The notes below the pieces were generated by a model. It saw only the letters and a list, made by a program, of their open reading frames with translations. It was not told where the DNA came from and did no database searches. A DNA stretch of 64,000 bases, from NCBI GenBank assembly GCA_022225965.2, contig JAKJXP020000137.1, positions 1 to 64,000 on the forward strand, given 5' to 3'. Positions 1 to 12,299 of the stretch are shown in pieces (the first letter of the stretch is position 1; each line of letters begins with the position of its first letter). Source of the stretch: Diatrype stigma (lineage: Eukaryota; Ascomycota; Sordariomycetes; Xylariales; Diatrypaceae). The position numbers and the translations under genes were made by a program.

Positions 1-114
1 CCCTAACCCTAACCCTAACCCTAACCCTAACCCTAACCCTAACCCTAACCCTAACCCTAACCCTAACCCTAACCCTAACCCTAACCCTAACCCTAACCCT
101 AACCCTAACCCTAA
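1..114. repeat. Telomere repeat tract, (CCCTAA)x19
   Basis: Nineteen uninterrupted CCCTAA hexamers start at base 1, the C-rich strand reading inward from a left chromosome end. TTAGGG is the usual telomere repeat of filamentous ascomycetes. The tract stops abruptly at 114 and passes directly into AT-rich sequence with no degenerate repeats between. Confidence 0.98.
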
Positions 115-2600
115 CCATTAAAGCTATTATATACGGAATTAATACCGTTAATTCGGAAAAACGCAATGGTTTATAATGTTTCGATATTATTATTATCGTT
201 AATATTAGTATAAATAACGTTTTAATTTTATTAAATTATACGAAAAAAAAAAACGCAACGCTTTTTTTAAGTATTATACGATATTATAAGTATTTTTTAT
301 AAGTTATTAATAATTTTCGTTTTATTTATAATATATATACTTTTTATTTGCGCTTATTTCATATTTAATAAATAGCTTTTTTATTATAATTGCTTAAAAT
401 ATAAAGAATTAAGAATTAAGTTTTTATATATAAAAGGTATAAATAAAATATATTTTTATACGTTAAATAATTATTTAATTAAATTATATTATTATAAATA
501 AATCCAATTATATTTAATTTTTATATTTATAAATGCAAATTATAAAATAAAATTATTTATATTCTTTATTATGGTTTAAATATAACGAGTCTTAATTAAT
601 AAAGCATATTTTCATATACGTTTAAGAATTTTCTATAATCGGTTTTTATTTTTATTAATAACGTTAATATCGTTAGCATTATTAGCATTATCGGTATTAT
701 CGGCATTATTAATATTATCGGAATTATTAGCATTATTAATATTATTAGCATAATTAATATTAATAATAATAATAACGTCGGTAATAATAATAGCCGTTAT
801 TTTTATATCGTTATAATAAGCTTTAATTTATTTCGTTCGTAAACGTACGGTATTATTTAAGTAATAATCTTTTTATAAAAAGATTTAAACTTAAAAACTA
901 AATACGAAATTTTCGATATATAATAACGTAATATCGCATGTAATAATTTATTTATTAATATCGATTTAAATTTCGTTTTTTTTATAATAATTTAAATTAA
1001 AATATTATTTCCATCGTTTAAAAAAATGCAACATCGTAATTAAAAATGCAAAAAACATAATACCAATTAAATTATGCATAAATTTAAATTTGGTATTTTT
1101 AAAATCGAAAAATAATACGAAATTTCGAAATATATAACATATCGGATTTTTTTAAATACGTCGATAAATAATAAGAATAAAACGAATTAAATGCTTTTTA
1201 TTTAAAAAAAATCCTATAATTCATTTTTTCGAATTATTAGTTCGTATAATAAATTTGCGTATTACATTCGTTATATAAAAAGCAACTTATCGTAATTAAA
1301 ACAAATGCTATAATATATTCGCATCCGGTTATTCGTTTGCGTTGCATATATAAATAGCTTTATATATGCTAATAATTAAAATAATATTTATTTAAAAATT
1401 AAATTATTCGAAAAAAAAAAATTTCGATACCATTACCGTTTGGCCTTTTTCGGCAATAACGTAATTCTTTATTACTTATGCTTTTAAGCAATTTTTCGGC
1501 TTTTTTGCTTTAAAATACGTTTTATTAAAAATCTTATTTAATATCGTAATCGTAAGGCAATATTTATTCATAAAAGCCGCTAGCGTTAATGTAATAAGTT
1601 TCGTTTCGTATTTTATCGTTATTATTATAAAAAATAAAATAACGATATAAATGCAAAAATATAACATATAAAAACATAAAGTTTTAACTTTCCAGTTTGC
1701 CTATAATATAATACGGAATTAAATATAAAAATATAAGTTATTATATTTAATTTATATCGATAATAAACGTTAATACCAAAAGGCTAATATGAATATTATT
1801 TTTTAAATTTAAATAAACGTATATATTAAAATATTAATAAATGCCTTGCCGTATAATTATAAATAATAAGCAAAATCCTATAATATTATTTATATTATAA
1901 AATATAAAGAAAAATTTCGATATAACCGATATTTAATCGTAAAACATAAAAAAATAAAAATACGGAAATATACCGTTAATTGCCGAACCTTTAAAAGCTT
2001 ATTAATAATTAAATTCTTTATTATATTAATATAATCCAATGCGTTTAATATATAGCACATTAAGAAATGCCGGATTTAATCGATAAATAATTAATGGCTT
2101 TATTTATGGGTTTAGTTTTTAATCGTCGTTGCTATTATTAACGAATAATAAGCTTAACGAACGAACTTATTATTATTTATATTTATTAATAAACTGCCTT
2201 CGGCGAATGCGTCGTTTTTATATAGCATTATTATAATTTAAAAATATAAATGCTAATAATAAAAATGCGAAAATATTTTCGTTTTTTAAAGTTAATATAA
2301 TATCGTATAACGAATAATATATTATATTTATTAATATATTTATATAAAAATCGAAATGTTTTTATTTTTATTATATTTTATAATTAGCAATAAAATAAGC
2401 TAAAATATAACGAAACGATCGAATTAAATAATAATAAACTAATAAAGAAATTAATTTAATATTAAAATTAAAAATATCGGAATTAACGGTATCGAAATTA
2501 TCGCTTAATATTTAAGATTGCTTTAAAAATGCCAATATTAATAAATATCTTATTAAACTTTTTTATAAACCGGTTATATATATTTTATTAAAAAATATAA
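115..2600. other. AT-rich, RIP-like subtelomeric DNA, no gene seen
   Basis: This stretch is overwhelmingly A and T, with most remaining cytosines sitting in CG or GC pairs. Stops interrupt every frame and the only long open run (near 1476-1667, minus strand) is low-complexity Ile/Phe/Lys/Asn. A run of TTA/ATTA-rich short repeats lies at about 655-790. The last part, from about 2560, already reads as a partial copy of the 138-bp repeat that follows. No protein family could be recognised. Confidence 0.7.
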
Positions 2601-2602
2601 GA

Positions 2603-3320
2603 ATTAATACGACATTAAGCATGTTAATTCGAAAATATTGGTTTTAATTGTAGCATATAAAAAGGAACCGACCGGCAAAAAAAATCGTAATTATCGGCGG
2701 TATTATTCGGCATTTAAGCATTTTATAAGGAAATATAAAAATTAATACGACGTTAAATATGTTAATTCGAAATTATTGGTTTTAATCGTAATATATAAAA
2801 AAAAGCTAATCGATAAGAAATATCGTAATTATCGATAGCGTTATTCGGTATTTTAATATTTTTTAAAGAGATATAAAGATTAATACGACGCTGGATATAT
2901 TAATTCGAAAATATTGGTTTTAATCGTAACATATAAAAAGAAACCGACCGGCGAAAGGTATCGTAATTATCGGCGGTATTATTCGGCATTTAAATATTTT
3001 ATAAGGGGGTATAAAAATTAATACGACGCTGAATATATTAATTCGAAATTATTAGTTTTAATCGTAATATAAAAGAAAAAGCCAACCGGCAAAAAGTATC
3101 GTAATTATCGATAGCACTATCCGATATTTCAATATTCTTTAAAAAGGTATAAAAGTTAATATAACGCTAAATATGTTAATTCGAAAATATTAATTTTGGT
3201 CGTAGCATATAAAAAAAAGCCAATCGGCGAAAGGTATTATAATTATCGGCAATACTATTCGGTATTTAAGCATTTTATAAGGAAATATAGAAATTAATAT
3301 AACGTTAGGCATATTTATTT
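2603..3320 (+). repeat. Tandem repeat of exact 138-bp period (46-codon units), decayed coding repeats
   Basis: The motif ATTAATACGAC and its variants recurs at 2603, 2741, 2879, 3017, 3155 and 3293, exactly 138 bp apart each time, which is 46 codons. In one plus-strand frame every unit reads as a similar peptide of about 46 residues with a central LVLIVAYKK core and a YRNYRRYYS-type segment. The recurring stops are TAA or TAG, as expected from C-to-T change at CAA/CAG. The conserved period and frame indicate an array that once encoded protein. A helical TPR-like repeat is possible but not proven. It adjoins the 108-bp array downstream in a different frame. Confidence 0.7.
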
Positions 3321-3362
3321 AAATATAATTATAATAAAGAATTTATAAGGCCTTAAGCTTAA

Positions 3363-4369
3363 ATAATATATCCAAACCGAAAAGATAAAGATAATTTTAA
3401 TTATATCGGTTCGAATAAATTAATGGATTCGGAAATTCTTATATTAAAAAAAATAAAAGCGGTATCGGCAATAATAACGGAGAATTTATTAAATGCCGGA
3501 AATTACGGATATATCGGTCCGGATAAATTAATAGGCTCGGAGATTCTTATATTAAAAAAAATAAAAGTAATACCGGCAATAATAACGGAAGATTTATTAA
3601 ATGCCGGGAATTACGAATATATCGATTCGGATAAATTAATAAGCTAAAAGGTTTTTATATTAAAAAAAATAAAAGCAATACCGGCAATAATAACGAAAAG
3701 TTTATTAAATACTGGAAATCGCGAATATATCGATCCAAATGAATTAATAAATTCGGAAATTCTTATATTAAAAAAAATGAAAATAATGCCGGCAATAATA
3801 ACGGAAAGTTTATTAAATACCGGAAATTACGGATATATCGGTCCGGATAAATTAATAAGTTCGAAGATTTTTATATTAAAAAAAATAAAAGCGGTATCGG
3901 TAATAATAACAAAAGATTTATTAAATGCCGGAAATTACGGATATATCGGTCCCGATAAATTAATGGATTCGAAGGTTCTTATATTAGAAAAAATAAAAGT
4001 AATATCGGCCATAATAGCGGAAAGTTTATTAAATGCCGGGAATTACGGATATATCGGTCCGAATAAATTAATGGATTCGGAGGTTTTTATATTAGAAAAA
4101 ATGGAAATAATGCCGGCAATAATAACGGAAAGTTTATTAAATGCCGGGAATTACGGATATATCGATTCGAATGAATTAATAAATTCGGAGGTTCTTATAT
4201 TAAAAAAGGTAAAAATAATGCCGGCAATAATAACGAAGGATTTATTAAATACCGGAAATTACGGGTATATCGGTTCGGATAAATTAATGGGTTTAAAAGT
4301 TTTTATATTAAAAAAGATAAGAATAATGCCGGCAATAATAATAACAGGATTATTACTTTGGCACATTTA
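3363..4369 (+). pseudogene. RIP-decayed repeat-protein gene fragment: nine 108-bp (36-codon) units
   Basis: Nine units begin at 3424 and follow every 108 bp to 4288, in one plus-strand frame that is open from about 3363 except for a TAA near 3646, and that ends at a TAA at 4368. Each unit reads SE-[IV]-[LF]-IL-[KE]-K followed by AIIT[EK]-x-LLN-[AT]-GNY-x-YI and a DKL-type turn. This spacing of a hydrophobic helix, an ITE segment and an (A)GN turn resembles the short ITEEVVKAAAGN-type repeats at the C-termini of fungal NLR/STAND proteins; that link is inference. Asn, Ile, Lys and Tyr are over-represented as expected after C-to-T mutation. No ATP-binding domain was seen upstream, so this is at most the repeat end of a dead gene. 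Confidence 0.6.
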
Positions 4370-7100
4370 ACGAACAAAATCCGTTATATACCTAATATCG
4401 AACGATAATTTTATAACTAAATTCGATATTCTAATAAAGGCATTTAATAATACGAAATAAATATATACGAATTGCTAATACTTTAATATAGGATTGGATT
4501 ATATTAACGATGGCATTTTAAGTTTTAAAAAAAAATTATTATAAATTTAAGCTGGTTATTATGCTTTATTTATTACCGTTAGCATTTACGATAATAAATA
4601 AATTTAGCATTAATTATTATATAACGGTTTTTATTGCTAACGTATTTTTTAAGTCGGCTCATTTTAATAATATCGAAATTAATAATATTATTATTAATCT
4701 TAAAATTATATAAACGAAAAAAGTTCATATAATAAAAAAAACAAAATTATTAACCTTAAAATAAACAATAAATAATTAATTAAAGCAATATAAACAAAAA
4801 CCCGCAATACGAAATAAAAGAAATTAAGTAAAAATAAAAAAGGCATTATATAAACCGTATAAATAAGCAATTAATATAATAATTATATATAAAAAAAATA
4901 ATTATATATAAAAAAATGCTTATATAAAAAAGAATTTACTTATGCAAATAAAAAATAACCATTAATAAATAACATTGCTTATAATATTAATTCCTGGCAT
5001 TATAAGTTTAATTCGGGCATTATTATGTATAAATTATATTACGAAACGACGTAATAGGATCCGATATTATTATTAATTAAACTATATATTAAAGAAATCT
5101 TTCGAAAATCTTATATCCGTAATTTAATTAATTATAAATAACCTAAAAATGCAAAATCAAAAGCAAAAAATATATAAAACCTATAAATTCAAAAAATAAA
5201 AATTTAATAACGCCGACGTATCCGATTATATTTATATATATATATGCGACAATTATACCTTTATTTATTCGTTCGTTCGTTATAAATACGCTTTTTAATA
5301 TATCGCAATTCGAAATTAAACGGACAATTTAAATAAACGCGTTATTTCCGTTCGTATTACGTCGATATTTATATAATACATAATACCTTTTAAAATAATA
5401 TTTTAAATCGAATAAGCGAATGCTTTATTGCTATACCGGAAATATTTTAAAATTTCATAATTAAGTTAAGGCAATAACGAATATTTACGTTATATAAAAT
5501 ATAACATTATTATATTACATTTATAACGACAAATATATAAATGGCTAAATGTTATAAAATTAACGGTAACGGTAATGCAATAATCCAAATATATGGCTTT
5601 TTAAAAACTAAATAATAATCGAACTTATAATTTATACCAGCCGATTTATATTAACGTATGCAATATAAATATGCCTTAAAATTAAAGCCGAAAACGCAAG
5701 GCGTTAATGCATAAGCCCTTTTTTAAAATATTAACGAAATCTTTCGATAAAAATGCTCCGTTCGTAACGATCCGGCTAACTTTATTACGGCCATATAAAG
5801 GGAATTATTAATAATCGGAATACGTTCTTAAAAAAATATGTAATACCGGTATTTTCGGCTATTATCGGCCCCATAAATATCGAAATTACCATTAGTTCCA
5901 ATACAAAAATCAAAAAATAAATTAATATTATAATAGCTTATATATACCGCTAAATATAATTAACGAATACGGTTAAAAAAGTTCGAAATAATAACGATAT
6001 TTTCCTTTTCGTTATTATTATTATTTATTCTTTATGCGATATTTTAAAATTTATTACTTTATATTTATTTTTTCTTATTAACAAAAATAACGGAATTAAT
6101 TAAAATATTAACGGCCGTATAATTTAACGTATTTTATATCCGTTATTAAATGTAATAACGTTGCTTTAATTCGTTTTTTATTTTTTAACGTTAATACATA
6201 CGTTTTTCGGATTTGCCGTTATTTTTATTGCTATAATTATCGTCGCTATTATTATTAAGCAAAATGGAATTATTATCGCTATTATTACTAAACGAAATAA
6301 AGTATTTTTTAAAGCCTTTATAAGGCGGATAATTATAAGCATTACGGGGAATACCGCGGAAAATACTACAAAAAGCATCGTAAGGAATACCGCAAAAAGC
6401 ATTATAAAAAGTACCGCAAAATATATTACGAAACGTATTACGAAATGCGATAAAGGAAAAACGATTTGCTGCATTTTGTTATTTTTAATATAAGGCTTTT
6501 TGTTCGTAATAAATATATAAGTCATTGTAATTTTAGGTTATGCTATTAAGGTTTTTCGAATTACGGCTAATAAATAACATTATATTATAGGTTTATTGCT
6601 AATCCGTAAACCGTCGTATTATTTTTATTATAGCCGCAACGCTATGTCGTTCGAAAAAGGTTTCCGCTTAAAAAAGCTCCGCGTAAATATATAATATATT
6701 AATAACGGCAATTTCGAAAGCAAAATCGATATGCGTTATAATGCGGGCATTACAAATACGGCGGTCGTAATTATTAAGTTTACCTTAAAACGTAAAAACA
6801 TTTAAAACATTTTAAGGCAAATAAAAAAACGCCCATTATAATAATATTAATAAAATACCGACGAATAAATAAAAATAAAAGCATATATATAATCATAATA
6901 ACTAATAAACCGCGGAAATAAATAAAACGAAAAATAACCGAACGTCGCAAGCCAAAATTAAAAAGATAGCTAAAAAAAGATTTTATTAAATAAAGATAAA
7001 ATTAATAAACGTTATATTTAATAAAAAGGATTATAAATAACGAAAAAAATAAAAAAAGAATTGCATTAATAATTATTAACGTAATTACCATAAAAAAAAT
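4370..7100. other. AT-rich subtelomeric DNA without recognisable genes
   Basis: The sequence is strongly AT-biased with stops in all frames. The open run at 6178-6525 on the minus strand is made almost only of Ile, Phe, Val, Ala and Met, coded by a local degenerate GTA/GCA-type repeat (about 6330-6440), so I do not call it a gene. Nothing else could be assigned. Confidence 0.65.
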
Positions 7101-7123
7101 AACGTTTTAAAGGGTATTATAGC

Positions 7124-8250
7124 CAAATTAATCGAAACGCGTAATTTGGAATAAATTAAATAAACCGAATAAAATAAAGGCAATAAATAAAGCAAAATAA
7201 TTAGAAATACAAATTAGGAAATATAAGTAAAGCTAAACGGTTAATCGTAATTGCTAGGATGCCATTAAATAAGGCATTATAACCAAATTAATCGAAACGC
7301 GTAATTTAAAATAACTTAAATAAACCGAATAAAATAAAAGCGGCGAATAAAGCAGGATAATTAAGAATATAAACTAGGAAACATAATTAAAGCTAAACAA
7401 TCGGTCGTAATTGCCAGGATACCATTAAATAAGGCATTATAACCAAATTAATCGAAACGCGTAATTTGAAATGAATTAAATAAACCGAACAAAATAAAGG
7501 CGGCGAATAAAACAGAATAATTAAAAATACAGGTTAAGAAACATAATTAAAACTAAACGATCGGTCGTAATTATTAGGATGCTATTAAATAAAGCATTAC
7601 AATTAAATTAATCGAAATACGCAATTTAAAATAAATTAAATAAACCGAATAAAATAAAAACGGCGAATAAAACAGAATAATTAAAAATACAAACTGGGAA
7701 ACAAAATTAAAACTAAGCGGTCGGTCGTAATTATTAGGATGCCATTAAATAAGGCATTATAATTAAATTAATAAAAACGCGTAATTTGGAATAAATTAAA
7801 TAAAGCGAATAAAATAAAACCGGCAAATAAAATAAAATAATTAAGAATATAGGCTAAAAATATAATTAAAACTAAGCGATTAGTCGTAATTGCCAGGATA
7901 TTATTAAATAAGACATTACAATTAAATTAATCGGAACGCGTAATTTGGAATAAATTAAATAAACCGAATAAAATAAAGGCGGCAAATGAAATAAAATAAT
8001 TAAGAATACAAATTAAGAAACGTAATTAAAACTAAACGGTCGGTTATAATTACCAAAATACCATTAAATAAGGCATTATAACTAAATTAATCGAAACGCG
8101 CAATTTGGGATAAATTAAATAAACCGAATAAAATAAAAGCAGCAAATAAAGCAGAATAATTAAGAATATAAATTAAAAAACGTATTTAAAACTAAGCGAT
8201 CGATTATAATTATTAGAATGCCATTAAATAAGGCATTACAGCCAAATTAA
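7124..8250. repeat. Tandem array, period about 160 bp, seven copies
   Basis: The landmark AAATTAATCGAAACGCG and variants appears near 7124, 7285, 7445, 7605, 7765, 7924, 8084 and 8245, a spacing of 159-161 bp. Each unit carries a GGCATTAT block, an AAACCGAATAAAATAAA block and a CGGTCGTAATT block. The period is not a multiple of three and no frame stays open, so this looks like a non-coding subtelomeric satellite decayed by point mutation. Confidence 0.75.
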
Positions 8251-8955
8251 TTAATTAACGCAATTAAAAGCAAATTTTCGCAACTGTATTATATAATATT
8301 AACGCAATGGATTTAATAAAGCCAGAAAATACAAAAAGAAATACATATCGAAAGCAACCAATACCACTGCCGCAATACGAAAAAAAAAACCGAATAAAAA
8401 TAAATAAGTGCTAGGAAAAAAACAAAGGATTAGCGAATAAGAAAAAAGGGAAAATAATAAGCAACGGCAAAAATAATAATAATTATAAGTAAAAAAAAAA
8501 GGCAATAAATAAAAGAAAGAAATTAAGTAAAAGGAAAAAAACTAAAGCAAGGAATTCTTATATTTCCTATTACGATATTATTATATAAATATAAAGTTAA
8601 CGTAATGATTTTATATCGTATATATAAAGGAAATATATAACTGCTTAAGTAAAATCCTAAAAGGATAAATTTATAACAAAAATGTAATAAGCGATAGGAA
8701 TTTAATTAATTAATTAAAAAGATTAACCCGCCGTAATGCGTTACGTAATATAAAAATTAAACTTTATAAGCGCCGATTAATTAAATAAACAAAATTAAGC
8801 TACGAATATGCGCCATACGAATAAAAAGCAAAGTTTCTAGGCTATAATTGGTTAAATAAAAACGGAAATGTTTATAAAATAATATTTCGAACGAATAGCA
8901 TTTACGTAAACTTTAATTGGCTATAAATATATAAGCAAAATTATAAATGCTGCTT
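8251..8955. other. AT-rich spacer between tandem arrays
   Basis: The sequence is AT-rich with poly-A and poly-T tracts. The open run at 8299-8505 (minus) is a low-complexity Phe/Leu/Tyr string from A-rich sequence on the other strand and is not called as a gene. Nothing else is visible. Confidence 0.6.
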
Positions 8956-9645
8956 AATTAGGAATTTTAATAACGGATTAATGCATATAAATAAAATGCA
9001 AAGAATTAATATTACTTTAAACCACTTACGTACGCGGCGGCATATTCGATAAAGCGTTTTAATAACGGGCTAATGCCTAATTAGAAGTTTTAATAACGAA
9101 TTAATACATATAAGCAAAATATAAAAAATCAGTATTGCTTTAAATCACTTATATACGCGGCGACATATTCGATAAAGCGTTTTAATAACGGGCTAATGCC
9201 TAATTAGAAGTTTTAATAACGAATTAATGCATATAAGCAAAATGTAAAGAATTAATATTGCTTTAAACCACTTATATACGCGGCGGCATATTTAATAAAG
9301 CGTTTTAATAACGGGCTAATACTTAATTAAAAGTTTTAATAACGCCTTAATGCCCGATTAGGAGTTTTAATAACGAACTAATATATATAAGCAAAATATA
9401 AAGGGTTAATATTGCTTTAAACCATTTATATACGCGGCGGCATACTTAGTAAAGCGTTTTAATAACGGGCTAATGCCCGATTAGAAGTTTTAATAACGAA
9501 TTAATGCATATAAATAATATATAACGAAAAAGCATAAATTTAAGCGGCGTATAACAGGGCGCCTACCGAATTAAAAGTTTTAATAACGGCTTAATGTCCG
9601 ATTAGAAGTTTTAATAACGCCTTAGCGCCTAATTCGGCAGCACTT
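8956..9645. repeat. Tandem array, period about 120 bp, around five copies
   Basis: Units start with AGTTTTAATAACG near 8960, 9088, 9207, 9361 and 9483, with extra short half units near 9331 and 9575-9625. Each full unit holds a TTACGTACGCGGCGGCATA-type CG-rich core and the phrase AATAACGGGCTAATGCC. Spacing varies from 119 to about 128 bp because half units are inserted. It is probably a non-coding satellite. Confidence 0.65.
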
Positions 9646-10099
9646 ATATGTATTAAGAACTTAATCTTAAGCATTAATTTACGACTTAATTTTATTATAT
9701 TAATAATTATATAAATCTTTTTATAAAATATATAATAATTGTTTATAATAAATTTTATTAATAATTTTTATAAAATTTAATTAAAAATATATTATTCTAT
9801 TTATTAATATTTTAATAATTAATTTTTTATATTTAGCTTTTAGTTTTTTTTAAATTAAATCGTATTTATTTATTATTATTATATTAAAAAAATTAAATTT
9901 TAAAATTTTATACGATTTCTTTTTAATTTTATTATTATTATTATTATTAAATAATTACAATTTTATAAATAAATTTATATATTTTAAAAATATTATTTAA
10001 AATTAAATTCGATTTTAATATATTTAATATTATTCGTTATTATTTTTATTTTAAAAAGTTTATATAAATAAATAAATATTATATTATTATTATATTATA

Positions 10100-10133
<34 letters not shown>

Positions 10134-10139
10134 TAATTA
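9646..10139. other. Extremely AT-rich spacer
   Basis: This 0.5-kb stretch is nearly pure A/T, with a (TA)n run at about 10,107-10,127 just before the satellite block. No gene or structured element is visible. Confidence 0.6.
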
Positions 10140-10690
10140 ATATATTTATAATTAATATTTAATTAATACGTATATATAATTAATACTTAATTAATATATA
10201 CGTATAATTAGTATTTAATTAATACGTATATATAATTAGCGCTTAATTAATACGTATATATAGCCAGCATTTAATTAGTACGTACGTATAGCTAGCACTT
10301 AATTAGTACGTACGTATAGCTAATACCTAATTGGTACGTACGTACAGCCGGCACCTAATTAGTACGTACGTATAATACAGCCAGGTTAACCGTACTTAAA
10401 GGTGGTTAACCGCACCCAAAGGTGGTTAACCGTACCTAAATGATACGTACATACAGCCATTACTTAATTGGTACGTACGTATATTTAATATTTAATTAAT
10501 ACGTACGTATAGCTATTACTTAATTAGTACGTATATACGTATAAATTAACCGTACCTAAAGGTAATTAATTGCGTATTAATTAACCGCGTATTAATAATT
10601 AACTACGTATTAATAATTAACCGTATTTAAATGTAATTAACCTCCGTATGTGGTTAACCTGCTTAGGTTAACCTAAGTCCTAGAAGTTAG
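10140..10690 (+). repeat. Telomere-linked satellite block A (TACGTACGTA / GGTTAACC family)
   Basis: The block begins with repeated ACGTATATATAATTAATAC units that become richer in C and G (ACGTACGTATAGCTAGCAC), followed by three GGTTAACCG(T/C)AC units, CGCGTATTAAT units, and a terminal palindrome CTTAGGTTAACCTAAG at 10662-10677. The same succession of parts in the same orientation occurs at 18.48-19.13 kb, and its end part recurs at about 12.18-12.24 kb. Block A carries many more C-to-T differences than the 19-kb copy. Confidence 0.8.
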
Positions 10691-11080
10691 GTTATTATAA
10701 TGCAATATAACTAATAATAAGCCATAACGGCTATACGTATTCGAAATTTCGAAGGCGTAATAATATAATAAATATAACGAAACGATAAAACTTATAAAAT
10801 ATCGAGATTTCGAATTTATAAAAGGTTTAGATTTTAAGTTTCGGTTATATCGGTTTTATTTAAAGTTATAAACGCAAATATACGTATAATATTAATTTAT
10901 TTATAAGTAATTAATTAATAAAATAATATAATAATTACCCGTTTAAAAATAATTATAAATAAGTTACGTTAAAACTAAATATTTTAATATAAGCTAGTAT
11001 TAAAAAATAAAGCAATTTTAAAATTAAATAAAGAAATATTATATATAATAAATAAAGAATTATACGTACGAATTATAAAG
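10691..11080. other. AT-rich spacer
   Basis: AT-rich sequence between two satellite blocks. No open frame of note and no recognisable element. Confidence 0.55.
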
Positions 11081-12245
11081 AAAATTAATAAAGCCGCGTA
11101 ATAATAATAATTCGTATTAATAAATTATTAAGTTAGCCTTATTTAAGTATAATTTAATTAGCCGCATAATAATAATCGTATAAATAAATAAATTAATACA
11201 TTAACCTTATTTAATTATAATGATTTATAATAATAAGCCGTTAAATTAATAACGCATTAATAATCGTTCGTATTAAAAAGTTATAAAGCTAGCCTTATAT
11301 AAATATGGTCGTTTATAATAATAAGTTTTAAAATTAATTACGCATTAATATTTATTCGTATTAATAAGTATTAAATAAACTGCGTAATAAGAATTATTTA
11401 TAGCAAAAACCGAATAAATTATGCGCATAATAAATAAAAGTCGTTCGTAATAAAAAGCTAATACGTTAATCGAATATTAAAAATCGGTCGCGGCAATAAG
11501 TCGATAAGTTAATTAAACATTATTAATCGTTTATATTAATAAACGTTAAATTAACCGGATATTAACGATTATTCGTATTAAAAAACGTTAAGTTAATTGC
11601 GTATTAATAATCGTCCGTATTAAATACGTTAATCGGGTATTAATAATTAACCGTATTAATAAGTATTAAATTAGCTGCGTATTAATAATTATTCGTATTA
11701 AATAAATCAATCGCGCATTAATAATCGTTCGTATTAAATACGTTAACCGGGCATTATTAATCGTTCGTATTAATAAGCATTAAATTAATCGTATATTAAT
11801 AGTCGTTCGTATTAAATAAGTTAGCTACGCATTAATAGTCGTCCGTATTAAAAAAAATAGCCGCGCATTAATAATTAACCGCATTAATAAGCGTTAAATT
11901 AGCCGCGTATTAATAATCGTTCGTATTAATAAACGTTAAATTAGCCGCGTATTAATAATCGTTCGTATTAAAAAAGTTAGCCGCGTATTAATAATTAATT
12001 TTATTAATAAGCGTTAAATTAACCGCGTATTAATGGTCGTTCGTATTAAATAAATCAGCCGCGCATTAATAATTAATCATACCAATAAGCGTTAAGTTAG
12101 CCGCGCATTAATAGTCGTTCGTATTAAAAGGATTAGCCGCGTATTAATAATCGTTCGTATTAATAAGCGTTAAGTTAACCGCGCTTAAATATAATTAACT
12201 CCCGCATATAATTAACCTGCTTAAGTTAATTAAAGTCTTAAGAAT
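11081..12245 (+). repeat. Satellite block C: array of about 42-bp CGCGTATTAATAATCGTTCGTATTAA-related units
   Basis: The phrases CGCGTATTAAT, CGTTCGTATTAA and TAAGCGTTAAATTA alternate many times; clean neighbouring units near 11.9 kb repeat every 42 bp, while shorter variants interrupt elsewhere. The block closes with the same end section as blocks A and B, including a decayed palindrome at 12220-12235 (CTTAAGTTAATTAAAG). The shared end shows that the three blocks are one repeat family. Confidence 0.75.
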
Positions 12246-12299
12246 TAAAATTCCTAAATGGGTTAATCGAAAATCGAAATCTTAAATTTAAAGCATAAC

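Noticed and set aside
6178..6525. 115-codon minus-strand frame resembling a membrane protein
   Set aside because: Hydrophobic only because a degenerate AT-rich repeat encodes Ile, Phe, Val and Met; no start context or family support.
7124..9645. CRISPR-like regular arrays
   Set aside because: The units are contiguous tandem repeats without unique spacers, and the DNA is fungal.
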